This document shows positions 1 through 8,129 of a DNA stretch of 64,000 bases, in pieces. Numbering within the stretch: the stretch's first letter is position 1; each line of letters begins with the position of its first letter. Position numbers and translations under genes: made by a program. Under the pieces are notes generated by a model that was not told where the DNA came from, did not search any database, and worked only from the letters and a program-made list of their open reading frames with translations. The DNA is from Alkalinema pantanalense. Its GTDB lineage: Bacteria > Cyanobacteriota > Cyanobacteriia > Leptolyngbyales > Leptolyngbyaceae. The stretch is taken from the NCBI RefSeq assembly GCF_050753345.1, contig NZ_JBLZFX010000003.1, forward strand, positions 92,057 to 156,056, read 5' to 3'.

Positions 1-903
1 CCTAAAAAGGCCAAGATGCTTGTAGTTGACGATGAGCCCGATAACTTAGATTTGCTGTATCGCACCTTTCGCCGCGATTTTCAGGTTCTCAAGGCAGAAA
101 GTGGAATCAAAGCCCTCGAAGTCCTAGCTCGTGAAGGAGAAGTTGCTGTTATTATCTCTGACCAAAGAATGCCAGAGATGAAAGGGACAGAATTTCTCAG
201 TCGCACAGTACCGGAATTTCCCGATACCGTTCGGATCATCCTCACGGGGTTTACTGATGTTGAAGATTTAGTTGAAGCGATTAACTCAGGACAAGTCTAT
301 AAGTACATTACTAAGCCGTGGGATCCTGAAGAACTTAAAACTGTGGTACAAAGAGCCGCAGAAACCTATGAATTGTTAAAACAGCGAACGGAAGAACTCC
401 GGCGATCGCAGGCTCAAACAGCTCTCCTTGCGACGATCGTTCGGGTCGCGCAGGATGCCAATAGCCTAGAAACCACGTTGGCACCGATCGCAGAAGCATT
501 TTGTATGAGCTTTCATGCCGATGCAGCAGTATTGCACCTTGTGGATAATGCAGTTCTGACAGAAGATAGCAGCCGATATAGCAGTTATGGCACCACTGAA
601 AATTGGCTAGCTCAAGATTCCTTAGTCAAAGCAGCAATGTCTAGCGGCAAGATGCAAGTGGCAACAAATATTGCCGATGATGAAGCACTGTCAGCTCAGT
701 CCCACTATGCTAGTTCAGGGATCCAATCTCACATTGTGGTTCCCATTACCCTACGGAACGAAGTCTTGGCGGTGCTGTCACTGCACTGGCTTCAGCCCGC
801 TAATCTTCGTCAAGATGAGTTGATCCTTTTACATCTATCTGCCCAGCAAGTTGCTTTAGCGCTGAGCTGTAGCCAATACACCCGCTTCTTGGCTCATGTC
901 TAG
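1..903 (+). CDS. Response regulator with receiver and GAF domains (5' truncated by window edge)
   Basis: The reading frame is open from the first base (PKKAK before the first Met at 16), so the true start is probably outside the window. The receiver domain shows the acidic pair VDDEPDN, a phospho-acceptor Asp in IISDQRMPEM, and the switch Lys in YITKPWD. A short coiled linker (about residues 120-135) joins it to a GAF-like sensor domain ending at the stop. There is no output DNA-binding domain. The N-terminal half is nearly collinear with the receiver of the gene at 13814, so the two are paralogues; this copy lacks the SpoIIE phosphatase domain. Partner and signal are unknown. A strong terminator follows at 1051. 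Confidence 0.85.
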   Translation, partial: PKKAKMLVVDDEPDNLDLLYRTFRRDFQVLKAESGIKALEVLAREGEVAVIISDQRMPEMKGTEFLSRTVPEFPDTVRIILTGFTDVEDLVEAINSGQVYKYITKPWDPEELKTVVQRAAETYELLKQRTEELRRSQAQTALLATIVRVAQDANSLETTLAPIAEAFCMSFHADAAVLHLVDNAVLTEDSSRYSSYGTTENWLAQDSLVKAAMSSGKMQVATNIADDEALSAQSHYASSGIQSHIVVPITLRNEVLAVLSLHWLQPANLRQDELILLHLSAQQVALALSCSQYTRFLAHV

Positions 904-1050
904 GGGTTCCATCTAGGGCAGCAAGCTAGTGAACCGATCAAGAAATTTTGACATTTGTCAATGCATAGTGGTTGATTTAGCTGAGTCGGTTGTCTGGCTC
1001 AGATCTCTAGGATAATTTTGATTCTCCATCCACCCTAGATTGGTGGCAAT

Positions 1051-1117
1051 GACTGAAAGGGACGAACCCATGAGAAGTTAATCATTTCTCCCAGTTCATC
1101 CTTTTCAGTCCTTTTTT
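1051..1117 (+). terminator. Long nested hairpin with T-run after the response regulator gene
   Basis: Arms 1051-1067 and 1094-1110 (17 positions) pair with one mismatch and one G-T wobble. An inner stem GAGAA (1072-1076)/TTCTC (1086-1090) is separated by symmetric CCA loops. Six T residues follow at 1112-1117. It ends 84 nt before the cysK start, so it can be the terminator of the upstream gene or, less likely, an attenuator in a cysK leader. Confidence 0.75.
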
Positions 1118-1200
1118 ATGCAATCCCTAGCCGATCGAACTTTTCCCATGGGCCGTCATGGCGCACAATGCTGATAGGGAAAAAACAGGTAATTTTCAGC

Positions 1201-2184
1201 ATGGACATCAAGAAAGGATTCGTTGGCACTGTGGGTAACACACCGCTAATTCGTCTGAATAGTGTGAGTGACGAAACGGGGTGCGAAATTCTAGGCAAGG
1301 CCGAGTTCTTGAATCCAGGGGGATCGGTGAAGGATCGCGCGGCCCTTTACATCATTGAAGATGCCGAACGCAAAGGCTTACTTAAACCGGGTGGGACTGT
1401 GGTAGAAGGAACCGCAGGCAACACTGGCATCGGGCTTGCTCATATTTGCAATGCCAAGGGCTATAAATGCTTAATTATCATTCCTGACACACAATCCCAG
1501 GAAAAAATTGAGTTACTTCGCACCTTGGGGGCCGAAGTCAGAACAGTTCCAGCCGTGCCCTACAAGGATCCTAACAACTATGTGCGTCTCTCTGGACGGA
1601 TTGCCGCTGAATTAGATAATGCCATTTGGGCGAATCAATTTGACAACTTGGCGAATCGCTTAGCCCATTATGAAACGACAGGGGCAGAGATTTGGCGGCA
1701 GACCAATGGGCAGATAGATGGGTGGGTTGCAGCAACGGGCACAGGGGGAACCTATGCAGGGGTTGCACTGTATTTGAAGGAACAAAACCCGCAGATCCAG
1801 TGCGTAGTAGCCGATCCCATGGGGAGTGGTCTGTACAGTTATGTGAAAACTGGAGAAATCAAGTTAGAAGGAAATTCAGTGACGGAAGGGATTGGGAATA
1901 GCCGCATTACGGGCAACATGGAAGGCGCTCCGATCGACGATGCTATTCAGGTGCACGATCGCGAAGCCATTCGGATCATTTACCAACTCCTGCAACAAGA
2001 CGGTTTATTTATGGGCGGATCTGTTGGCATTAATGTGGGGGCAGCGGTTGCACTCGCGAAACAAATGGGGCCAGGGCATACGATCGTAACAGTGCTATGT
2101 GATGGAGGCAGTCGCTATCAGTCCAAATTGTTTAACCGTGAATGGCTAGCATCGAAAGATTTGCTAGTAGAGGAGATTATCTAG
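1201..2184 (+). CDS. cysK: Cysteine synthase A (O-acetylserine sulfhydrylase)
   Basis: A PLP-dependent enzyme that makes cysteine from O-acetylserine and sulfide in the cytoplasm. Visible motifs are GNTPLIRL near the N-terminus, NPGGSVKDRAA with the Schiff-base Lys at about residue 44, and the substrate loop GTAGNTGIGLA; the C-terminal CDGGSRYQSK also fits the family. Its length, 327 aa, is normal. I chose the ATG at 1201 (MDIKKGFVG) over the ATG at 1168 because family members begin just before this segment; neither has a strong Shine-Dalgarno. The gene is monocistronic here. The gene for the preceding step, cysE, is in the window at 29848 but not linked to it. Confidence 0.93.
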   Translation: MDIKKGFVGTVGNTPLIRLNSVSDETGCEILGKAEFLNPGGSVKDRAALYIIEDAERKGLLKPGGTVVEGTAGNTGIGLAHICNAKGYKCLIIIPDTQSQEKIELLRTLGAEVRTVPAVPYKDPNNYVRLSGRIAAELDNAIWANQFDNLANRLAHYETTGAEIWRQTNGQIDGWVAATGTGGTYAGVALYLKEQNPQIQCVVADPMGSGLYSYVKTGEIKLEGNSVTEGIGNSRITGNMEGAPIDDAIQVHDREAIRIIYQLLQQDGLFMGGSVGINVGAAVALAKQMGPGHTIVTVLCDGGSRYQSKLFNREWLASKDLLVEEII

Positions 2185-2911
2185 AACAGACCGTTGGTTC
2201 ATTCGTTACCGCAGACTTCCTTGCACAATTTCACCATATATTCACTTTTGTGGAACATGATAAAAAAAGAACTCAAAGACTACTCGTTTACTGATTTACT
2301 CCATTAAGTTAGCAGGATAGTGTGAGCATTTAGCCTCTTCCTTTGAAGAGAAGTTTTGCTCACACTATATCACTGACTGAGGAGGAATAAGCGAACAGCA
2401 GGATTGAATTAGGACTGCCCAATTGCAATGCAATTCTTCTCCAATTTGAGTTTAATGGATTTACAGCAGATTGCGTAACGACAAGGAACAGATACAAGGT
2501 CTGAAGCCTGTTCTAGCATGGGTTGCTGTATCAATCAGTCAAGCAAAGGGCTGTAATACATTACTCCACTTAGTTGTTAGGAGCAGATAGTAATGAACTC
2601 TCCATTCATCGTATTTAGCTTCTTACATATTGAGTTATCAGTTGGCTAGTCGTGTGTTCCTACAGTTTTTAGTAGTGCCTTCAACAATATTTTCAAAGTG
2701 TGATGAAATCGGCAATACATCTGCTTGAGCTTATTTTCTTAAGTGATGTCTTAGTTGATTTCTAACCTTGAGTCTAGCTACAGTGTTTTATCTATATTGC
2801 ATTGTATCTATATTGCTGAAGTTCAACTCTTTAATTGATAGCTAAAGCAATTGAATTTCCTCTGTTCCCTGTCCTTCCACTATTTACAATTTACGATTTT
2901 GTTAGGTAAAT
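2185..2911. other. Gene-free 727-bp stretch with a nested palindrome
   Basis: AT-rich, no convincing ORF in six frames. It contains one nested hairpin at 2317-2368, described separately. An AGGAGGAATAA tract at about 2380 resembles a Shine-Dalgarno but is not followed by a start codon at useful distance. The final part before 2912 is probably the promoter region of the DUF4388 gene; no clear -10/-35 pair was identified. Confidence 0.5.
2317..2368. repeat. 52-bp nested inverted repeat
   Basis: A perfect 12-bp outer inverted repeat, ATAGTGTGAGCA (2317-2328) and TGCTCACACTAT (2357-2368), encloses a perfect 6-bp inner one, CTCTTC (2335-2340) and GAAGAG (2345-2350). The two stems are separated by symmetric 6-nt internal segments. 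No T-run follows on the plus strand. It lies 133 nt after the cysK stop, so it could be a stabilising 3' hairpin, a small palindromic element or part of an RNA. Confidence 0.7.
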
Positions 2912-3742
2912 ATGGGTTTTGAAGGTTCTCTCGCATCCTATTCCTTGGTGCAGGTATTTCGCTTCCTGCATCAACATCGTCAATCTGGGCTCTTGATGAT
3001 TTCTCTAGATGACAGTGACGGCAATCATAACAGTCATAATCTAGGAATGAACACTACGGATCATTCCTGTTGCATCTGGCTGTCCTATGGGAGGATTGTT
3101 GCAGTTTCTGATGATCAGGAAATCGGTTGTTTGCTAGGAATGCTATCCCAACGGCGTTGGCTCAGTCCGGCAACTATTGCACGACTTCAGCAATTTTCTA
3201 AGCTCGATCGGCCCCTTGGATTGTTTCTTAAATCAAAGGGCATTTTGCAAGCCGAGCAGATCAAACTACTATTCCACGCCCAAGTTTTGCAACGCATTGG
3301 GACTCTGTTTAAGTACCAATTAGGCTCTTTCAATTTTGTAGAAGGCGTAGAAGCTCCAGTGATGGAGATGACTGGGTTGAGTATTTCTTTAGCAGAAGCA
3401 TTACTGCTGGGATTGCGAGTATTGCGCGATCGAGATTGGGCTACGTTTGAAGATAAGTTACCCCGATCTACCTCTGCTTTGGCACGGTGCGAAACTCAAA
3501 CGCATCCATTTGTCTTAGACAGTTTGGAACGGAAAGTTTGGGATACTGCATCGGGATCATTATCGATCGTGGAGCAGGCCAAGTTATTAAACAAACCCGT
3601 TGCTTGCATCCAACAAGTTGCCTATCGGTTAATCATCATCGAAATTTTGAAAGAGATCACTGCTGAGGAACGCCTTGCAATGTCTCCGTCGCCCCAGTTT
3701 CAACCGACGCCCCCCCAACCATTTCAAATGATGATTGCTTGA
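2912..3742 (+). CDS. DUF4388 (PatA N-terminal-like) domain protein
   Basis: The N-terminus GSLASYSLVQVFRFLHQHRQ followed by SGLLMI matches the DUF4388 / PatA-N domain, found in bacterial signalling proteins and in the heterocyst-pattern regulator PatA. An acidic, His-rich insert (about residues 30-50) interrupts the domain. Residues 75-180 form a helical region (MLSQRRWLSPATIARLQQF, then LFHAQVLQRIGTLFKYQLGSFNFVEG), as in DUF4388 proteins without a receiver. No receiver domain is present, unlike PatA itself. The C-terminal 20 residues are Pro/Gln-rich. Exact function is unknown; a role in a signalling or motility pathway is inference. Start ATG follows GTTAGGTAAAT, a weak ribosome site. Confidence 0.75.
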   Translation: MGFEGSLASYSLVQVFRFLHQHRQSGLLMISLDDSDGNHNSHNLGMNTTDHSCCIWLSYGRIVAVSDDQEIGCLLGMLSQRRWLSPATIARLQQFSKLDRPLGLFLKSKGILQAEQIKLLFHAQVLQRIGTLFKYQLGSFNFVEGVEAPVMEMTGLSISLAEALLLGLRVLRDRDWATFEDKLPRSTSALARCETQTHPFVLDSLERKVWDTASGSLSIVEQAKLLNKPVACIQQVAYRLIIIEILKEITAEERLAMSPSPQFQPTPPQPFQMMIA

Positions 3743-3787
3743 TATATCTGCTTGATATACCCATTGTCTACAAGCCATGGTGGATAG

Positions 3788-4837
3788 TTAGTTTTGTTTT
3801 GTACGAGTCAAGTAAGGCAAATCCAAAAGATCTACAACCTCCTCACCGATCGAAACCCGTAATCCTGCTCCTCCTGCTTTTGTGCGAACATAAACCAAAC
3901 CACGATAGGTACCTGAAGGCTCAGCAACAAGACTCGTCACTTTTCCAACTTTTTCTGCCTCGACACAGACTGGTGTTCCTAGGTCTACAGGTTGGGCTAG
4001 CTGCACCCCCCAAAGTTGTTGTTTGACGCCATTGTAGGTATCCAGTCGGGCGATCGTTTCTTGGCCGATATAGCAGCCTTTATTAAAGGAAATGAGGTGC
4101 CACAGCCCAGCCTCTAAGGGATTGTAGTCTTCCGTGAGCTCGTGGTTGATTGCAGGGCGGCCTTGCTGAATTCGTAGCTGTTCCCAACCTCGATCGCCTA
4201 GAGGAACGATTTTCATTTCCACTAACGCAGCCCATACGGTTGCTGCCATCTCTGATGACATCCATAGCGTATATCCAGGAATTGCCAAGCCACTCCCTAC
4301 CGCAATTCGGATATTGCAGCCTGCGATGTTAGCTTGTCTATGTGTTCCATCAGATTGATCGCATAATTCAGGTGCACCAATCGCCGCTACGATTTCATGA
4401 CTGGTTGGCCCAATTAGGCTAAACATTGCCGTTTGCTCAGTCACATCCGTCAGTTTGACTTTATCCGCAAAAAAGATGTAGCGATCGAGAAATTGCAGGA
4501 CGCGATCGGTCATCTGGGGCGAGACGGTGAGAAGCACAGATTGATCCAAGATGTAAGCCGTTGCAAGATCGATCGTGCGGGCGGTGGAGGTGATCAAAAC
4601 GGTGTCGCAGCCTTCACCGGGTTGGCGTAGTTTGAGGGTATTGGTGCTTTGGTTGTGGAGGAAGTTGAGCCGATCGGAATCACTCACTTCAATGCGCCCC
4701 CAATGGCTACGATCGTAAAGCGCAACAGCCGTTTGGGCAGCCGCGATCGCGGTACTATCTTGGCCAAAGCTGACCGCAACCTGATCCTCGAAGCTTGCCC
4801 CTTGTTGGGTTTGTAATTGACGTAGATCTTGAAGCAT
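3788..4837 (-). CDS. ygfZ: YgfZ/GcvT-like folate-binding protein
   Basis: The diagnostic YgfZ signature is present as NKGCYIGQETIARLDTYNG near residue 260, within a GcvT-like fold. YgfZ proteins bind tetrahydrofolate and help assemble or repair Fe-S clusters; they are not aminomethyltransferases. The length, 349 aa, is normal. I chose the ATG at 4837 (MLQDLRQLQTQQGASF), since homologues begin with this helix; the ATG at 4912 would add 25 residues and overlap the gene upstream. The upstream gene (4887-5435) is on the same strand 49 bp away and may be co-transcribed. Confidence 0.88.
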   Translation of the reverse strand: MLQDLRQLQTQQGASFEDQVAVSFGQDSTAIAAAQTAVALYDRSHWGRIEVSDSDRLNFLHNQSTNTLKLRQPGEGCDTVLITSTARTIDLATAYILDQSVLLTVSPQMTDRVLQFLDRYIFFADKVKLTDVTEQTAMFSLIGPTSHEIVAAIGAPELCDQSDGTHRQANIAGCNIRIAVGSGLAIPGYTLWMSSEMAATVWAALVEMKIVPLGDRGWEQLRIQQGRPAINHELTEDYNPLEAGLWHLISFNKGCYIGQETIARLDTYNGVKQQLWGVQLAQPVDLGTPVCVEAEKVGKVTSLVAEPSGTYRGLVYVRTKAGGAGLRVSIGEEVVDLLDLPYLTRTKQN

Positions 4838-4886
4838 GGGGCGTGACAGACTCCCGTAAATTATCCAAATTATCCACCTGTCAATG

Positions 4887-5435
4887 CTAGGGGACGGATG
4901 GCAATTGGGCAAACATTTCCTGGAGAATATATTTTGTTTTTTCGTCGAGAGTAATCCAGTCTACTTCGCCCTCTTCTAGAAGAGTGGTGTCTACTTCGAC
5001 TAGGGTCGTCTTGGCCTGATCGCTGCCGTCGGTAGAACCGGGCATAGGGCTGGTTTCGCGATCGACTTCATCGACTTTTCGGAAACAGATGCGGTAACAC
5101 AGATCCCATAGATCCCAGATCTCAACTTGGTCACCGTGGCTGAGGTGAAGCTCGTAAATAATTTCTGGGGTAGGCAATTCTGCAAGAACGTCTTCCAGTT
5201 CTAGGATGCGATCGACCGATCGGGTGCCCTTCAGTTCTTGCTGGAGCAAGTCAAAGCGGCTTTTATCGGCTTCGGATACCCCGTCCGGCCAAACTAGGGT
5301 TTCGCAATAGTCGCCTTTCCAGTTTGAGGTTTCCAAAGATTTCCGCAAGTTGTCAATGAGGCGGATAAAAACGGGCTGCATCAAAATTTCAGCTTGGGTC
5401 CAGGCTTCTTGACTGGCAAAGGTTGGCTTTTTCAT
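4887..5435 (-). CDS. Conserved cyanobacterial hypothetical protein
   Basis: A 182-residue soluble protein with no signal peptide or membrane segment. It begins MKKPTFASQEAWTQAEILMQ and is rich in acidic residues, with a Trp-rich centre (VEIWDLWDLCYRICFRKVDE) and an acidic tail. The ATG at 5435 was chosen; an upstream in-frame ATG at 5525 would place about 30 poorly conserved-looking residues across the divergent promoter region of fmt. I recognise it as a type of protein of unknown function common in cyanobacteria, but cannot name a domain. It may form an operon with ygfZ. Confidence 0.7.
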   Translation of the reverse strand: MKKPTFASQEAWTQAEILMQPVFIRLIDNLRKSLETSNWKGDYCETLVWPDGVSEADKSRFDLLQQELKGTRSVDRILELEDVLAELPTPEIIYELHLSHGDQVEIWDLWDLCYRICFRKVDEVDRETSPMPGSTDGSDQAKTTLVEVDTTLLEEGEVDWITLDEKTKYILQEMFAQLPSVP

Positions 5436-5549
5436 GGGGGCTGATCTAGACTCGCACCTGTTCACCGTACACCGGAGATGGGATAATCTGTACCCGTTTG
5501 TAACGTTTTCGCTACAATCTCCCAAGGTTCCAGCCCACAGGTTTCAACC

Positions 5550-6548
5550 ATGCTCAAAGTTGTCTTTTTTGGAACGCCTCAATTTGCAGTTCCGAGTTTG
5601 GAGGCATTGATCGCCCATCCAGACTTTGAAGTCTTGGCGGTGGTGACACAGCCGGATAAGCGGCGAGGGCGGGGAAATGAGTTGTCCCCTTCTCCGGTGA
5701 AATCGATCGCGCTGGCCCATGATCTGACCGTTTGGCAACCGAAGAGTATCAAAAAAGATGGGGAAACGCTGGCAAGTTTGCGAGCGCTGAATGCGGATAT
5801 TTTTGTGGTGGTGGCCTATGGACAGATTTTGTCCCAGGAAATTCTGGATATGCCGAAGTATGGCTGTGTGAACGGCCACGGATCGCTGTTACCGAAGTAT
5901 CGTGGGGCCGCACCGATCCAATGGTGCCTGTACCACGGAGAAGCCGAAACGGGGATGACGACTATGTTGATGGATATTGGCATGGATACGGGGGCGATGT
6001 TGCTGAAATCCCAATTACCGATTGAACTGTTGCAAAATGCCCAAGAATTGGCGATCGCATTGTCCCAACAGTCAGCGGCGTTATTGCTGGAAACATTGCC
6101 CCAGTTGGCCGCAGGAACGCTGGAACCGGAACCACAGGATCCAGACCAGGCAACCTATGCACCGCTGATCAAGAAGGAGGATTATGGGTTGGATTGGGCT
6201 CGATCGGCGATCGAGTTACATAACCAAGTGCGGGGATTCCATCCCAACTGTGCCACGACGTTTCGGGGGGGGACGCTGAAGGTAATGGCAACAATCCCCT
6301 ATACAACGGAGACAATCGCGCAATTACCATCGGATTGGGCCGCGATCGGGGAGCAGGTGTTGGCATTGCAAAATCCTGCGGCGATACCAGGGACGATCGT
6401 GGGAATCATCAAAAATTACGGAGCCGTCCTTCAGACGGGAGCAGGATTGCTGCTACTGCGGGAGGTGCAGTTGGCGGGCAAACGGGCACAGTCAGGTTGG
6501 GATTTTGCCAATGGATTGCGGGTTCAGGTAGGGGAGTTAGTGGGTTGA
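5550..6548 (+). CDS. fmt: Methionyl-tRNA formyltransferase
   Basis: Formylates initiator Met-tRNA with 10-formyltetrahydrofolate. The N-terminal formyltransferase domain begins VVFFGTPQFAVPSLEAL. The catalytic stretch NGHGSLLPKYRGAAPIQW carries the conserved Asn and His (N-x-H) and the SLLP loop, and MDTGAMLL supplies the downstream Asp. The C-terminal tRNA-binding domain follows (residues 205-332: NQVRGFHPNCATTF, then the VQLAGKRAQSG segment). Length 332 aa is usual. It is divergent from 4887-5435 and convergent with the sensor kinase at 6632. No strong Shine-Dalgarno is visible. Confidence 0.95.
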   Translation: MLKVVFFGTPQFAVPSLEALIAHPDFEVLAVVTQPDKRRGRGNELSPSPVKSIALAHDLTVWQPKSIKKDGETLASLRALNADIFVVVAYGQILSQEILDMPKYGCVNGHGSLLPKYRGAAPIQWCLYHGEAETGMTTMLMDIGMDTGAMLLKSQLPIELLQNAQELAIALSQQSAALLLETLPQLAAGTLEPEPQDPDQATYAPLIKKEDYGLDWARSAIELHNQVRGFHPNCATTFRGGTLKVMATIPYTTETIAQLPSDWAAIGEQVLALQNPAAIPGTIVGIIKNYGAVLQTGAGLLLLREVQLAGKRAQSGWDFANGLRVQVGELVG

Positions 6549-6631
6549 GAAACGGCGGGTTAAAGATCGCTAGGTTGCACTCAACAGGTTGAAGATAGGT
6601 GGTTCGATCGTGTAGGCGATAGTTTATCTGT

Positions 6632-7915
6632 CTAATTCTCCTGACTGGGCAAAATTACCCGCATGGTTGTCCCTTGATTCACTGGGCTTTCTACTTGAAT
6701 TGTGCCGTGGTGGTTATCCACGATCGCCTGAGCGATCGCCAAGCCCAAGCCCGTTCCCCCCGATGCTTTCGATCGAGCTGGGTCAACGCGATAAAACCGA
6801 TCGAACAATTGCGGCAGCGCGTCTTCTGGAATACCGATTCCTGTATCAATCACATTCACTTGATAGACTGAATGATTATTGCGTTTGCTCGTTTGCAACT
6901 CTACCGTAACGTTACCTGACTTTAGTGTGTACTGAATCGCATTGCTGACTAGGTTGGTAAACAGTCGCGACAACTGATCCCGATCGCCTTGAATAGCAGC
7001 ATTTTCCACCGATAGTTTCAGATCTAACTGAATCCCCTTTTCCTCCGCCACCATCCATTGTTCTTCCACCACTTCCTCTAGCAGATCCCGCAGGTCGATC
7101 GTGCCCCATTGTGGTTGCACCATGCCACTATCCTGCCGCGCCAGAAACAGCAAATCATCCACCAACTTACCTAAACGGCGGGTTAAACGCTCCACCACTT
7201 GCAAATGATAGCGCTGGGCTTGCGGATCAGGTTCCGCATCCGCCAATGCTACTTGGACATTAGTTTGAATAACCGCGATCGGATTGCGTAACTCATGGGA
7301 TGCATCCGCAGTAAATTGTTTTAAACGCTGGTAGGATTCCCGAATCGGTTGCATCGCCAACCCAGACAGCAACCATCCCACACTCGCCACGATCGCAATC
7401 AGCCCACTCAGCCCCAACACCAAGTCAAAAAATAATTGCCGCGTGGGTTTTGTCACTTCAAACCAAGGATGACTCACCCGCAAATAGCCCAGCACTTGCC
7501 GCCCAAACTCAACCCGCTCCGTCACCTGCCGCAGCAGATGGGATTCATCCAGATGCACCGTCTCGCCATTACTGTAAACATGCAACGGCACCCCGATCGG
7601 TTCCGCAAACGTAGACCACAGCAACTCCCCCGTTGGACTAAACCACTCCAGATCGATGTGGTCATCTTCTTGTACTAAAAAATTATCCCGAAAACTTGCT
7701 TCAACATTGACTTGCAAGAAGCGCGATCGGGGTTCTGCGGGTTCAATCACTAACGATCGTTGCACCACCTCAACCACATGGCTCAACGTATCGTCAATCC
7801 GTTCAATTAACGTGCTGCGAACATAAAAATAAAACCCCATCGCAAACACAAGCAACAACACTGCGGTTACAGTGGTGTACCAAATTGCCAATCGCCGCCG
7901 AGTCGCCTGAAACAT
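6632..7915 (-). CDS. Membrane sensor histidine kinase (HisKA-HATPase), orphan
   Basis: A transmembrane helix near residues 8-32 (IWYTTVTAVLLLVFAMGFYFYV) precedes a periplasmic sensor region of about 120 residues and a second helix near 165-185. The HisKA box ADASHELRNPIAVIQ has the phosphorylated His at about residue 207. The ATPase domain shows the N-box (LFTNLVSNAIQYT), the G1 box DTGIGIPE and the G2 box GGTGLGLAI. No HAMP domain is obvious. No response regulator gene is adjacent, so it is an orphan here. The ATG at 7915 was chosen; a TTG at 7927 lies just after the G-rich palindrome that could act as a Shine-Dalgarno. Confidence 0.88.
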   Translation of the reverse strand: MFQATRRRLAIWYTTVTAVLLLVFAMGFYFYVRSTLIERIDDTLSHVVEVVQRSLVIEPAEPRSRFLQVNVEASFRDNFLVQEDDHIDLEWFSPTGELLWSTFAEPIGVPLHVYSNGETVHLDESHLLRQVTERVEFGRQVLGYLRVSHPWFEVTKPTRQLFFDLVLGLSGLIAIVASVGWLLSGLAMQPIRESYQRLKQFTADASHELRNPIAVIQTNVQVALADAEPDPQAQRYHLQVVERLTRRLGKLVDDLLFLARQDSGMVQPQWGTIDLRDLLEEVVEEQWMVAEEKGIQLDLKLSVENAAIQGDRDQLSRLFTNLVSNAIQYTLKSGNVTVELQTSKRNNHSVYQVNVIDTGIGIPEDALPQLFDRFYRVDPARSKASGGTGLGLAIAQAIVDNHHGTIQVESPVNQGTTMRVILPSQEN

Positions 7916-7930
7916 ACCTCTAATCAAAAT

Positions 7931-7960
7931 CCCCCCTTATTAAGGGGGGCTAGGGGGGAT
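7931..7960. repeat. C6/G6 palindromic intergenic repeat, copy 1
   Basis: CCCCCCTTA (7931-7939) and TAAGGGGGG (7941-7949) form a perfect 9-bp inverted repeat around a single T. It is followed by CTAGGGGGGAT, the tail also found after the palindrome at 8079. It lies directly upstream of the sensor kinase start. Confidence 0.85.
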
Positions 7961-8035
7961 CGAATTTTACGCAATCAACCGAATCATTTTCTTCAGTTTT
8001 CAATCACGTGAAAATGCTAGAGTTTCGATCCCCCT

Positions 8036-8111
8036 AAATCCCCCTTATTAAGGGGGACTTTGAAGATGTTTTCCGGTTCCCCCCTTTTGAAGGGGGGCTA
8101 GGGGGGATCGA
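8036..8111. repeat. C6/G6 palindromic repeats, composite element
   Basis: Two further palindromes, 8040-8056 (CCCCC-TTATTAA-GGGGG) and 8079-8097 (CCCCCCTT-TTG-AAGGGGGG), are bracketed by an outer inverted repeat: TCGATCCCCCTA at the left and TAGGGGGGATCGA at the right. The composite can fold into one cruciform with three stems. It sits 18 nt beyond the der stop, so it may also end the der transcript, although no T-run follows. Similar C/G-run palindromes are known as dispersed intergenic repeats in cyanobacteria. Confidence 0.8.
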
Positions 8112-8129
8112 ATAAAACGCCAGTCGCTT

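Noticed and set aside
3739..4026. 95-codon frame after the DUF4388 gene
   Set aside because: It lies opposite the 3' end of ygfZ and has no ribosome site of its own.
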